22,823 bases of DNA. Source: Caldilineaceae bacterium. GTDB taxonomy: Bacteria > Chloroflexota > Anaerolineae > Caldilineales > Caldilineaceae. Positions 7,035 to 14,531 of this stretch are shown here, piece after piece. Below the pieces are notes generated by a model. The model was not told the DNA's origin, searched no databases, and saw nothing but the letters and a program-made list of their open reading frames with translations. The position numbers and the translations under genes are program-made. Positions within the stretch are counted from its first letter, which is position 1. Every line of letters starts with the position of its first letter. The stretch lies in the NCBI GenBank assembly GCA_014879855.1, contig JACSRH010000272.1:1-22823 (forward strand), in the 5' to 3' direction.

Positions 7035-7841
7035 ATGTCCAATTTCATGCGCGTCCCTGCCGGTTCGGTTGAACTGGCGGTGGAATCCTTTGGCGCCGGT
7101 CCACCCCTGATCTTTGCACACGGTCTCACCGGCAGCCGGCGCGGCGCCAAACGCCAGTTTGCTGCGTTGGCGCCGCAGCACCGGATCATCGTCTATGACC
7201 AGCGCGGCCACGGCGAATCGACGCCGGTGTACGATCCGGCTGGCTACGATATCGACGCCATGGCCGCGGACCTCGGCGCGGTGATGGATGCGCTTGGCAT
7301 CGAGCGGGCCATCGTCGGCGGCGAATCAATGGGCGCGGCCACAACGCTGCACTTTGCGCTGCACCATCCGGCGCGTGTGGAGCGTCTGCTGCTGACCGCG
7401 CCGGCCTTTGGCGACAGGCCCAACAGCGAGATCAAGCGCTTTCTCGATTTGGCGGAGGCGATCGAAACCTATGGCATGGAACGCTTTCTGATCGCTGCTG
7501 AGAGCACCTGGCGCACCGATCTGCACTGGTCGCCCGCCGCCGTGGCCTATGCCGGCAGCATGTTCCGTGCGCACAACGAACGCAGCCTGGTGGCCGCCCT
7601 CCGCGGCGTGATCGGCTGGACGCCGCTGCCGAACCTGGAGCTTTTACGCAGCGTGACCACGCCCACCTGCCTGATCACCTGGCCGGACGATCCGCTCCAT
7701 CCCACCGAGTTGACGCAGCGCATGGCGGCCGCACTGCCCTGCGCCCGCGTGATCGATTATCCACCCCTGCCTGCCATCTTTGAATCTCCCGAATCGGTGG
7801 GTGAACTCTTTGCGGGCTTCCTGGATGAAGTTGAACGCTGA
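7035..7841 (+). CDS. Alpha/beta hydrolase, possibly lacking the catalytic histidine
   Basis: A 268-residue cytoplasmic protein of the alpha/beta hydrolase fold. Visible landmarks are the oxyanion HG in LIFAHGLTGS (residues 29-30), DQRGHGES (55-62), the nucleophile elbow GESMG with Ser 98, HPARVERLLL, and the acid region WPDDPLHP (Asp 218/219). In relatives the last element is usually GHxPHxExPE; here the same place reads YPPLPAIFESPE, so the expected catalytic His (about position 245) appears to be Leu. It could therefore be a non-enzymatic or mechanistically altered member, unless another His serves. A CGGAG ribosome-binding site precedes the ATG. It starts 23 bases after the repressor stop on the same strand, so the two are probably co-transcribed. 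Its substrate is unknown; ester or lactone hydrolysis in sugar breakdown would fit the context. Confidence 0.85.
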   Translation: MSNFMRVPAGSVELAVESFGAGPPLIFAHGLTGSRRGAKRQFAALAPQHRIIVYDQRGHGESTPVYDPAGYDIDAMAADLGAVMDALGIERAIVGGESMGAATTLHFALHHPARVERLLLTAPAFGDRPNSEIKRFLDLAEAIETYGMERFLIAAESTWRTDLHWSPAAVAYAGSMFRAHNERSLVAALRGVIGWTPLPNLELLRSVTTPTCLITWPDDPLHPTELTQRMAAALPCARVIDYPPLPAIFESPESVGELFAGFLDEVER

Positions 7842-8002
7842 CAGCCTCAACGTTGCCGGGGCCATCTGCGCTCGATGGTGCAGATACTCAAGCGCGCTTT
7901 GCCAGTGCGTGATTCCAAAGCGGCAAGTGCAAACACTTCACCGGGGCAACCTGTGGATATTCTTCAGCGCTACCCAAGGCGCGACGATGATCTCAGAGAG
8001 TT

Positions 8003-8389
8003 TTACCAAATTCGCTCCACGCCATACTGATCAAAAATTCCATCGCTGCTGACCACAGCGATGCTTTCCACCAACGACTGCGCGATGATCAAACGATCAA
8101 ATGGGTCGCGGTGATAAAAGGGCAGATCGGCAACACTTGCGGTGTGAGACACAGAGATTGGTAAAATGACAAAGTCGTTGATCCGCAACTGACCATCTCA
8201 AAACGCTGCAAAAGGTGCTGGTAGTGCATACTTGCCTATACTGATCTTGATGGCGATTTCCCATAGGCTTGCCGGGCTGCTCAAAACCAGCCCATCTGTG
8301 GCAACAATGCGTTCCTGCGCCACTCTGCTCAATCGAGCATCGTCCAAGATAAACCAGAGCAACACCTGGGTATCCAGTAAGAAATTCAT
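8003..8389 (-). pseudogene. PIN-domain (VapC-like) toxin interrupted by an in-frame TGA
   Basis: From the ATG at 8389 the frame gives MNFLLDTQVLLWFILDDARL and SPASLWEIAIK, ends at TGA 8198-8200 (codon 64), and continues in the same frame as QLRINDFVILPIS, PFYHRDPFDRLIIAQ and VSSDGIFDQYGVERIW. Joined, this is a 128-residue PIN-domain RNase of the VapC-like COG3744 type. The acidic metal-binding residues are present on both sides of the stop (Asp 6, Glu 44, Asp 95/98 and an Asp near 117). A single substitution has split the gene in the middle of the domain, so neither half should be active. The start overlaps the stop of the upstream antitoxin-like frame as ATGA. It lies in a locally AT-richer stretch, as the other broken toxin does. 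Confidence 0.8.
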
Positions 8390-8547
8390 GGCATATACAT
8401 TTTGAAATCATCCAGATGTTCGTCGTCTTCAGATAATATCTTGAGAATCTCTTTGGCACTTCCAGGTCGTCGCTTAAGGATGCCTCCTTTTCTGGACTCA
8501 GCCCTCTCTTTGTTGTTGACGCTGACATGATTGCAGCTTGGTTGCAA
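8386..8547 (-). CDS. Probable antitoxin fragment preceding the PIN toxin
   Basis: The minus-strand frame ending at TGA 8386-8388 reads KRRPGSAKEILKILSE followed by DDEHLDDFKMYMP. This matches the C-terminal pattern of antitoxins paired with PIN toxins, where a basic Gly/Ser-rich turn leads to an acidic DDFDExLEDFKEYM-like tail. Its stop overlaps the toxin ATG by four bases, the usual coupling. No ATG or GTG is found in frame; the given boundary uses a TTG at 8547, which overlaps a TATACT sequence and is doubtful. Only about 45-53 residues are available, whereas complete antitoxins of this type are often 65-80, so the N-terminus may be lost. It could be a relic that decayed together with the toxin. 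Confidence 0.45.
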   Translation of the reverse strand: MQPSCNHVSVNNKERAESRKGGILKRRPGSAKEILKILSEDDEHLDDFKMYMP

Positions 8548-8626
8548 GTATAGCAGAAAAGTCGAGGTCGTGTTGCCTCGCGATGAACTCGCTCCACACC
8601 AGAGGAAGGAGTTTGCTCAAATATCG

Positions 8627-10885
8627 TCACGACCCTGCCCACTGCTTTCCCTGTTTCTCTTCCACCGCCAGCGGCGCCAGAATTGTGCCGAGGGCATGAA
8701 TACACTCAATCAAATTGCGCTGCGAGATGCCTGTGCTCTGCGTGACGCTCAGCGTGTTGCTGAGAATAGGATCACCGACCGGGTCGCGTGAAGAGATGAC
8801 GATCACGGGAATGGCGGCGATGGCAGGGTCGCGCGCCTTTTCCGCCAGCACCTGAAAGCCGTTCATGCCTGGCATGTTCAGGTCGAGCAGCATGACATCG
8901 GGCTGGCGGCTGCGCAACATGCTCAGCGCGCGCTGGCCGGAGGTGACGCGCAGGATCGCATAACGGTGGGCGCCGGCCTCGATCATGCGCGCAAAAAGGT
9001 GCAGCTCGTCTTCTTCGTCGTCGACGATCAGCACCGTCCTGATAGCGTTTCCCAGAGCAGCCAGGGCAGCGAGCAATTTCTCCGTCGCCAGCGGCTTGAC
9101 AAGATACTCCACCACGCCCAACCGCTGGGCCGCGTCATGCTCGCCGGGCAGCCAGCAGGTGATGGCCGGAGTGCCGAAGGGGAGGTCACCCACCTTAGCC
9201 GCGGGTAACGCTTGTAGCGGTGAATCATTGACAACCAATGCCTGCGCCGGCGAGCGATGAAGCGCGGCAATCGCCTGGGCAAGGTCGGGCGCCGCTTCCA
9301 CTTCGACGCCGGGCAGGTAGCGACTCAGCAGGCGCTGGAGTGTCTGCTCGGGATCGACAATGACGAGCCGTTCGTCGACCGTGGACATGTGCGCACGTGA
9401 GGGCCGCGTGCGCACACGATACCCGATTTCATCGTCGACAACGATGGCGCGGCGCAGGCTGGACGCTTCCTCCATGCCTGGGGACAGAGGCTGCGCCATC
9501 GGCAGGCTGAAGCTGATGGTGGCGCCCGCCCCTGGCGCACTTTCCAGCCACATCGCGCCCCCGTGCATTTCTACAAATTGTTTGCTGATCGTCAGACCCA
9601 ACCCGCTGCCGCCCTGGCGCCGGCGGGTCGAGACATCAGCTTGCTGGAAGGGTTCAAAGATGCGCTGCTGATCCTTCTCGGCGATGCCGGGGCCAGTATC
9701 GGCAACGCTGATCACCGCGTCGCGCCCGGACTGTCGGCACTGTAAAATGACCCCGCCGCGCTCCGTAAAGCGGCCAGCGTTGCCCAGCAGATTGATGACC
9801 ACCTGGCGCACGCGTGTCTCATCGCAGTAAACCGGCGGGATGCCTGGCTCGATCTCCGCCTGGAGATAAAGCCCGCGCGATTGGTAGAGCGGCTGCACCA
9901 CAGTGAGCGCCTCCTGGAGGAGCGGCGCCAGCTCCACCCAGTCGCGGCTGAGCGCCATGCGCCCGGCTTCCACCTGGCTGAGGTCGAGCACATCGTTGAC
10001 CAGTGTGGAAAGATGCTCGGCGTTGCGCCGGATGGCCGCGATGTCGGTCAGCAGCGATGCCGGCAGTCGCCCGCCGTAGACGTGGGGCGAGCGGGCAATC
10101 ATATCAGAAAAGCCGATGATCATGTTGAGGGGCGTACGCAGTTCATGGCTGACATTGGCGACGAATTCGGTTTTGGCCTGGCGCGCCTCCTCGGCGATGC
10201 GTTCCAGCACCTTCAGGCGCTCCGAAAGGCGCGTCAACTCCCGATTGACGAGCACAAGATCCTCGCGCGACTGCTCGAGCTCCAGGCGCTGCTCGCGCAT
10301 CTCGTGCAGATTTGCGCGTGCGCGGTCAAAGCTGGACATCGACCAGTCGGCCAGCACCAGCAGCTCGCTGCGCGCGGTCCAGCCCAGCAGCCCGCAAAAA
10401 ATGCCGGCCGCAATCAAGATTCCTCCGGTAGTTCCTGCCAGCGACGCGCCATAGGCGCTCTGGCTGACGCCCCACACCAGCCCGATCACGATCAGTTGCA
10501 TGGCAACCCCTGCCCAGCCACTGATCGTGATCACGGCCACGAGCGGCAGCACGGCGCTGAGCAGCAGGAGGTGCGGGTCCTGCAAGAGCACACTGGCCCA
10601 CAGGATGGCCAGGAGGGCGCCGCCGAGCCACAGAATCAAGGCGACCAGATAGTTGCGTGCGATGAGATAATGCGAAGCCGTGAAAATTGTGGCGACCACA
10701 GCCATGCAAGTGAGCAGACCGATGATACGATCGCCGCTCCAATGCGCGGTGAGGGTGACGGCGCACACCAGCCAAAAAACGCCGCTGGCGACGATCAGAT
10801 TGCCAGCGGTCGTTTGCAGCAGATCACGGATGGTCGCCGCATGTTCCATCTGGCTGTGTGCGGTTTTGCGTTCAAAGTGCCACAT
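8627..10885 (-). CDS. Membrane-bound hybrid histidine kinase with two C-terminal receiver-like domains
   Basis: A 752-residue sensor. Residues about 27-170 form six hydrophobic helices with almost no loops, so sensing is probably within the membrane. A charged coiled coil (about 188-238) links to the HisKA domain FVANVSHELRTPLN, with the phospho-acceptor His 247. The ATPase domain follows with the N box (NLLGNAGRF, about 366-373), DTGPGI (396-401) and GGSGLGLTISKQF. Next is a receiver-like domain (about 505-610) with LVIVDPEQ and VVNDSP but without the usual acidic pair. The last receiver (616-735) has VLIVDDEEDE, MLLDLNMPGMNGFQ (Asp 668) and VIVISSR but lacks the conserved Lys-Pro of strand five. 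It is the second gene of a pair, 44 bases after the HTH/receiver gene, with an AGGA ribosome-binding site. The signal is unknown, and the neighbouring glycan operon is a candidate target. Confidence 0.92.
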   Translation of the reverse strand: MWHFERKTAHSQMEHAATIRDLLQTTAGNLIVASGVFWLVCAVTLTAHWSGDRIIGLLTCMAVVATIFTASHYLIARNYLVALILWLGGALLAILWASVLLQDPHLLLLSAVLPLVAVITISGWAGVAMQLIVIGLVWGVSQSAYGASLAGTTGGILIAAGIFCGLLGWTARSELLVLADWSMSSFDRARANLHEMREQRLELEQSREDLVLVNRELTRLSERLKVLERIAEEARQAKTEFVANVSHELRTPLNMIIGFSDMIARSPHVYGGRLPASLLTDIAAIRRNAEHLSTLVNDVLDLSQVEAGRMALSRDWVELAPLLQEALTVVQPLYQSRGLYLQAEIEPGIPPVYCDETRVRQVVINLLGNAGRFTERGGVILQCRQSGRDAVISVADTGPGIAEKDQQRIFEPFQQADVSTRRRQGGSGLGLTISKQFVEMHGGAMWLESAPGAGATISFSLPMAQPLSPGMEEASSLRRAIVVDDEIGYRVRTRPSRAHMSTVDERLVIVDPEQTLQRLLSRYLPGVEVEAAPDLAQAIAALHRSPAQALVVNDSPLQALPAAKVGDLPFGTPAITCWLPGEHDAAQRLGVVEYLVKPLATEKLLAALAALGNAIRTVLIVDDEEDELHLFARMIEAGAHRYAILRVTSGQRALSMLRSRQPDVMLLDLNMPGMNGFQVLAEKARDPAIAAIPVIVISSRDPVGDPILSNTLSVTQSTGISQRNLIECIHALGTILAPLAVEEKQGKQWAGS

Positions 10886-10929
10886 AATCGGTTCCTGTGA
10901 AAAGTTATTTGACCAGGGGAATGGTTAAC

Positions 10930-12159
10930 TCACTCCAGCAAGCGGCTTTGCCGATCGAGGATGCGTAGAAGCTGCTGTTGCGAGACTGGTTTTTGCAAGA
11001 AGGCGCTGGCGCCCAGCGACAACGCCATTTCTTCGAGCGGCAGGATCGTGCAGACGATGACGGGGATGGATGCGGTGGCGGGCGCCTGGCGCAGCTCGCT
11101 CAAGACCTGCCAGCCATCGATATTGTGCATCATCACGTCGAGCAGGATGAGCGCGGGCTGAAGCTTTTCAGCAAGCGCTGGCCCGGATGCAGGATCACTG
11201 GCGCCGACAATGTGATAGCGCGAGCCACTGCTGTAGCGTGCCATCAACTCCAGCCAGTCGGTGTTGTCGTCGATCACAAGCACCGTGAGTTGCGCCGGCG
11301 CCGGCAGCATCAACGTAAACGCCAGGCCAGCGGCTTGCAAGGACGCAAACTCCAGCGTGGCGCCGTAGAAGGAGGCCAATTCCTGCGCCGTGTTGAGCGC
11401 ATCCTGCTCTTTGGGAGAGAAGGCCGCCTGGTCGTCATGGTGGCCGGCGCCTGTGATGCAAAGCTGGATGGCCGCATCCTGACGCGCCACGGCCACCACG
11501 ACTCGTGCACTGCCCGCGCGAGGAAGCGCAATCGTCAGCAGGGTGAGCAGAATGCTGCGCAGCGCCAGGGGCGAGACAGGCAAGCCAGCCAGGTCGTCGG
11601 GCAGATCGATGGACAACGCAACGCGCCACCGCAGCGCCAGCGGCTGCGCCAGCGCAAGCACATTTTCGAGCGCTTCCCGCAGGGGGACGTGCTCTTCCGC
11701 GGCTGGCGTCTGCAGCCAGCTCAATTCGGTGGAGAGCGTCTGATGGGGCGGCAGAGCCGTCGTGCTGGTTGTGTCTGTGGGGGGCTGAAAGGCAGGCGCA
11801 GCGCGTTGCCAGAGTTGCTGGGCAAGCGCTTCGATGGCCAGGCGCTGTTCGCGCCGCATCTGTCGCTCGCTGATGCCGAGTTGGGTCGCCACTGCCGTGC
11901 GTTCGAGTTGCCGCACATACTGCAAGTTCAGGGTGTCGTAAATGCGCCAGGCGCGCGCCTGCGAAGGTTCGTCGCCCGGCGGTTTAAGCTTGCCGATCGC
12001 CGCCACCAGCCCCTGGTGGAGGGCGGCCGCCTGATCAAATTCGCCGCTGAAACCGAGCAGTTCGACGAGCGGACTGCGGCGCAAATTGACGGGATCGTAG
12101 AGATAATGCAGTGCACTGCGCAATTGCGCCACGAACTGGTCGTAGGAAAGTCCATCCAT
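10930..12159 (-). CDS. HTH / degenerate kinase / receiver regulatory protein
   Basis: A 409-residue cytoplasmic regulator with an unusual order. Residues 1-118 form a helical domain with LRSALHYLYDPVNLRRSPL and a sigma-region-4-like helix-turn-helix, AVATQLGISERQMRREQRLA (about 89-108), seen in Chloroflexota signalling proteins. Residues about 155-285 resemble a GHKL ATPase (LPVSPLALRSILLTLLTIAL, then a C-terminal SFYGATLEF stretch), but the N-box Asn and the G boxes are missing, so it should not bind ATP. The C-terminus (about 292-405) is a canonical receiver: Asp pair 297-298, phospho-acceptor Asp 341 in ILLDVMM, Thr 371 and Lys 390 in FLQKP. It precedes the hybrid kinase in one unit and is divergent from the oligosaccharide operon, so it may be the kinase's output protein. 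No clear Shine-Dalgarno sequence precedes the ATG. Confidence 0.82.
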   Translation of the reverse strand: MDGLSYDQFVAQLRSALHYLYDPVNLRRSPLVELLGFSGEFDQAAALHQGLVAAIGKLKPPGDEPSQARAWRIYDTLNLQYVRQLERTAVATQLGISERQMRREQRLAIEALAQQLWQRAAPAFQPPTDTTSTTALPPHQTLSTELSWLQTPAAEEHVPLREALENVLALAQPLALRWRVALSIDLPDDLAGLPVSPLALRSILLTLLTIALPRAGSARVVVAVARQDAAIQLCITGAGHHDDQAAFSPKEQDALNTAQELASFYGATLEFASLQAAGLAFTLMLPAPAQLTVLVIDDNTDWLELMARYSSGSRYHIVGASDPASGPALAEKLQPALILLDVMMHNIDGWQVLSELRQAPATASIPVIVCTILPLEEMALSLGASAFLQKPVSQQQLLRILDRQSRLLE

Positions 12160-12389
12160 GGTATTGGTTATCTCGTGAGGAGAAATTGGTCAGAAGTTGG
12201 CCGGAATCTGGCCGCAGCACAATATCATTTCCTTGATAATCCTGCTATAGTAATCTACAAGTTTCCACCCAAGCAACTGAAGAGGGCCGCAGCGCCGTCA
12301 GCGTTTCTGCAAGGTGCGCGGACGCAAAAGCTGCGTTTATGGCGTGTGCGGCGCTTTGCCCAGCGCCACAAGGAGGCGCCTGCATTCTG
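12160..12389. promoter_or_regulatory. Divergent control region and leader of the oligosaccharide operon
   Basis: This 230-base stretch separates the signalling genes from the transport operon. A TATAGT at 12246-12251 is a possible plus-strand -10 box; no good -35 is seen, which could mean an activator-dependent promoter. Downstream, a leader of about 130 bases can fold: AGCGCCG (12291-12297) pairs with CGGCGCT (12349-12355), and inside it ACGCA (12322-12326) pairs with TGCGT (12332-12336). AGGAGG at 12371-12376 lies 13 bases before the permease ATG, a rather long gap. No riboswitch class is recognised. Confidence 0.4.
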
Positions 12390-13376
12390 ATGGCTCAAAC
12401 CGTGCAGACTACCACCGCAGACTCAAGCCCTGTCCGCTCCGCAGCGGGCGATGCAAACCGCGCTGCCACCTGGCGCGTGGCGCAGCGTAGTTTGCGCCGG
12501 CATTGGCAACTGTACGCACTCATGCTGCCAGGGTTGCTCTACTTTATCGTATTCAAATATGTCCCGATGGTCAATGCGGTGATTGCGTTCAAGGACTACA
12601 ACGTGGTTGCGGGCATTTGGGGCAGTCCGTGGGTGGGCTTCAAGTATTTTGAGTTGTTCTTCAACAATCCGGTCTTTTGGACGCTGCTTCAAAATACGCT
12701 GGTTCTCAGCCTCTATGCCCTGTTGGTAGGGTTTCCCTTGCCAATCCTGTTGGCGGTTGCGCTGAACGAAGTCCGCGATGGCTTTTTCAAACGTTCGGTG
12801 CAGATGGTCACCTACGCCCCCTACTTTATCTCAACGGTGGTGATGGTCTCAATGATCATGCTGCTCTTTGCCCCGCGCCTGGGCATTGTCAACACCGGGC
12901 TGCAATCGCTGGGGGTGCAGCCCCCCAATTTTCTGGGCAGCCCGGATTGGTTCCCCTCGATCTACGTCTGGTCCGGGGTTTGGCAGAACAGCGGCTACGC
13001 GGCGATTGTCTACTTGGCCGCGCTCTCCGGCATCGATCCTACGCTCTACGAGGCGGCCAAGGTCGACGGCGCCTCACGCATTCAGAAGATCATCAATATC
13101 GACCTGCCGGGCATTATGCCGGTTGCGGTAATTATTCTGATTCTGACCGTCGGCAGCCTCCTGGCCATCGGCTTCGAGAAGGTCTATCTGCTGCAAAACC
13201 CCCTCAATCTCGCTTCGTCCGAGATCATCCCGACCTATGTCTACAAAGTCGGCCTGCTGAATGCGAACTTCAGCTTTGCCACCGCGGTCGGCTTGTTCAA
13301 CTCCGTGATCAATATGATCTTGTTGGTGCTTGTCAATGCGTGGGCAAAGCGGGTTTCAGATTTCAGCCTCTGGTAA
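12390..13376 (+). CDS. LplB-type oligosaccharide ABC transporter permease
   Basis: The first gene of the rightward operon encodes 328 residues from ATG 12390. A polar N-terminal tail of about 38 residues leads to LYALMLPGLLYFIVFKYVPM, the typical opening of LplB/YtcQ-cluster permeases. Further hallmarks are AFKDYNVVAGIWGSPWVGF, the long loop after helix 4 (NFLGSPDWFPSIYVWSGVWQ) and the EAA loop at about 219-245 (LYEAAKVDGASRIQKIINI, then LPGIMP). It ends AKRVSDFSLW, a common C-terminus in the family. These importers take up oligosaccharides such as plant or host glycan fragments. An open extension to 12339 exists but lacks a ribosome-binding site and would add non-homologous sequence. It works with the LplC-type permease 54 bases downstream; no ATPase gene is present nearby. 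Confidence 0.93.
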   Translation: MAQTVQTTTADSSPVRSAAGDANRAATWRVAQRSLRRHWQLYALMLPGLLYFIVFKYVPMVNAVIAFKDYNVVAGIWGSPWVGFKYFELFFNNPVFWTLLQNTLVLSLYALLVGFPLPILLAVALNEVRDGFFKRSVQMVTYAPYFISTVVMVSMIMLLFAPRLGIVNTGLQSLGVQPPNFLGSPDWFPSIYVWSGVWQNSGYAAIVYLAALSGIDPTLYEAAKVDGASRIQKIINIDLPGIMPVAVIILILTVGSLLAIGFEKVYLLQNPLNLASSEIIPTYVYKVGLLNANFSFATAVGLFNSVINMILLVLVNAWAKRVSDFSLW

Positions 13377-13430
13377 AACGCATGGCTGTGACTTACGCAA
13401 GACCATCTGCAAATTAGGGGTGCAGTCCTT

Positions 13431-14345
13431 ATGGCAGCGACCACTTCCGTAAAACGATCGATCCGCATTCGCGAATCGTTCAGCGACCGGCTATTCCTTA
13501 TCGGCGTCTATCTGTTCCTGGTGATTATCCTGCTGATCGTGCTCTACCCGCTCGTTTATGTGGTGAGTTCTTCCTTCAGCAGCCCCACGGCCGTCTCCTC
13601 GGGCAAGGTGTGGCTGTGGCCGGTGGACTTCTCGCTGCGCGGCTACCAGGTGGCGCTCAGCAATCCACAGATCGTCACCGGCTATGCCAACTCGCTCTAC
13701 TACACGGTGTTCGGAACGTTGATCAGCGTCATCCTGACGGTGCTCGTGGCCTATCCGCTGTCGCGGCGCACCCTGTTTGGCCGCAACGCGATCATGATGT
13801 TTATCGTGTTCACAATGATCTTCTACGGCGGGCTGATCCCCACCTACCTGGTGGTGAAGAATCTGGGCATGCTCGACACGCGCTGGGCCTTGTTGATCCC
13901 GCAGGCCATGGCGGCGTGGCAGGTGATCATTGCACGCACCTTCTTTCAGGTCAGCATCCCCGAAGAATTGGCCGAGGCCGCGGAATTGGATGGCTGCAGC
14001 GACCTGCGCTTCTTGTGGTCGGTGGTGATTCCGCTCTCCAAGCCGATCCTGGCCGTCCTGGTGCTGATGTACGCCGTGGGACAGTGGAACGCCTACTTTG
14101 ATGCGTTGCTCTATCTCAAATCCGCCTCTCTGCATCCGCTGCAACTTGTGCTGCGCAGCATCCTGATTCTCAACACCACCACCAGCGGCTCGATGGAAGC
14201 GTCGGTGATGGTCGAGCGCCAGCAGATGGCGGACCTGCTCAAGTATTCGCTCATCGTGGTCGGCAGCCTGCCGGTGTTGATGATCTACCCGTTTGCGCAG
14301 CGCTATTTTGTGCGCGGCATGTTGATCGGCTCGGTGAAGGGGTAG
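13431..14345 (+). CDS. LplC-type oligosaccharide ABC transporter permease
   Basis: The 304-residue partner permease. After a basic N-terminus it shows FLVIILLIVLYPLVYVVSSS, the stereotyped SLRGYQVALSNPQIVTGYANS periplasmic stretch, and VAYPLSRRTLFGRN. The TMIFYGGLIPTYLVVKNLGM segment and the EAA loop at about 178-205 (ELAEAAELDGCSDLRFLW, then PLSKPI) identify the LplC/YtcP group. The protein ends RYFVRGMLIGSVKG, the near-invariant tail of this family. Six membrane helices are expected. The start is preceded by a modest GGGGTG sequence. It follows the LplB-type gene by 54 bases and precedes the binding-protein gene by 186 bases, so the three form one import system. Confidence 0.94.
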   Translation: MAATTSVKRSIRIRESFSDRLFLIGVYLFLVIILLIVLYPLVYVVSSSFSSPTAVSSGKVWLWPVDFSLRGYQVALSNPQIVTGYANSLYYTVFGTLISVILTVLVAYPLSRRTLFGRNAIMMFIVFTMIFYGGLIPTYLVVKNLGMLDTRWALLIPQAMAAWQVIIARTFFQVSIPEELAEAAELDGCSDLRFLWSVVIPLSKPILAVLVLMYAVGQWNAYFDALLYLKSASLHPLQLVLRSILILNTTTSGSMEASVMVERQQMADLLKYSLIVVGSLPVLMIYPFAQRYFVRGMLIGSVKG

Positions 14346-14433
14346 TCGAGGTGCAGTGAGGGTCGGCGTGTCTTGCGGCAACAACTGCCCGTCACGCTGG
14401 TAGCGCGGCCTACGAGAAAGGAGGCGTACGACT

Positions 14434-14478
14434 GTGGAGGAGGTGATGGCGGCACGCGCAAACTGGAGAGCCCGATAG
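14434..14478 (+). CDS. Possible 14-codon leader ORF before the binding-protein gene
   Basis: In the 186-base spacer between the LplC-type permease and the binding protein, AAAGGAGG (14417-14424) stands nine bases before a GTG at 14434. From it a short frame runs MEEVMAARANWRAR and stops at TAG 14476-14478. The ribosome-binding match and spacing are better than those of most full genes here. It could be a leader peptide that modulates the binding-protein gene, or chance. No homology is recognisable. Confidence 0.25.
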   Translation: MEEVMAARANWRAR

Positions 14479-14531
14479 TCTCGAAGACGACAGTTTTACA
14501 TCTAACTACAGAAAAAAGGAGTTCTGGACCT

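Noticed and set aside
7875..8030. 51-codon plus-strand ORF between the hydrolase and the PIN relic
   Set aside because: No ribosome-binding site, no recognised similarity, and it overlaps the 3' end of the convergent PIN pseudogene; probably chance.
2366..8200. TGA read as an amino acid, because two genes contain in-frame TGA
   Set aside because: TGA ends several intact genes here (antitoxin, alpha/beta hydrolase, MalF-type permease, hybrid kinase), and the RelE-like gene also has a frameshift, so ordinary gene decay explains both cases.
9881..12390. Plus-strand open frames opposite the kinase and regulator genes
   Set aside because: The minus-strand products have unmistakable HisKA, ATPase and receiver motifs; the opposite frames are low-complexity His/Gln/Arg-rich.
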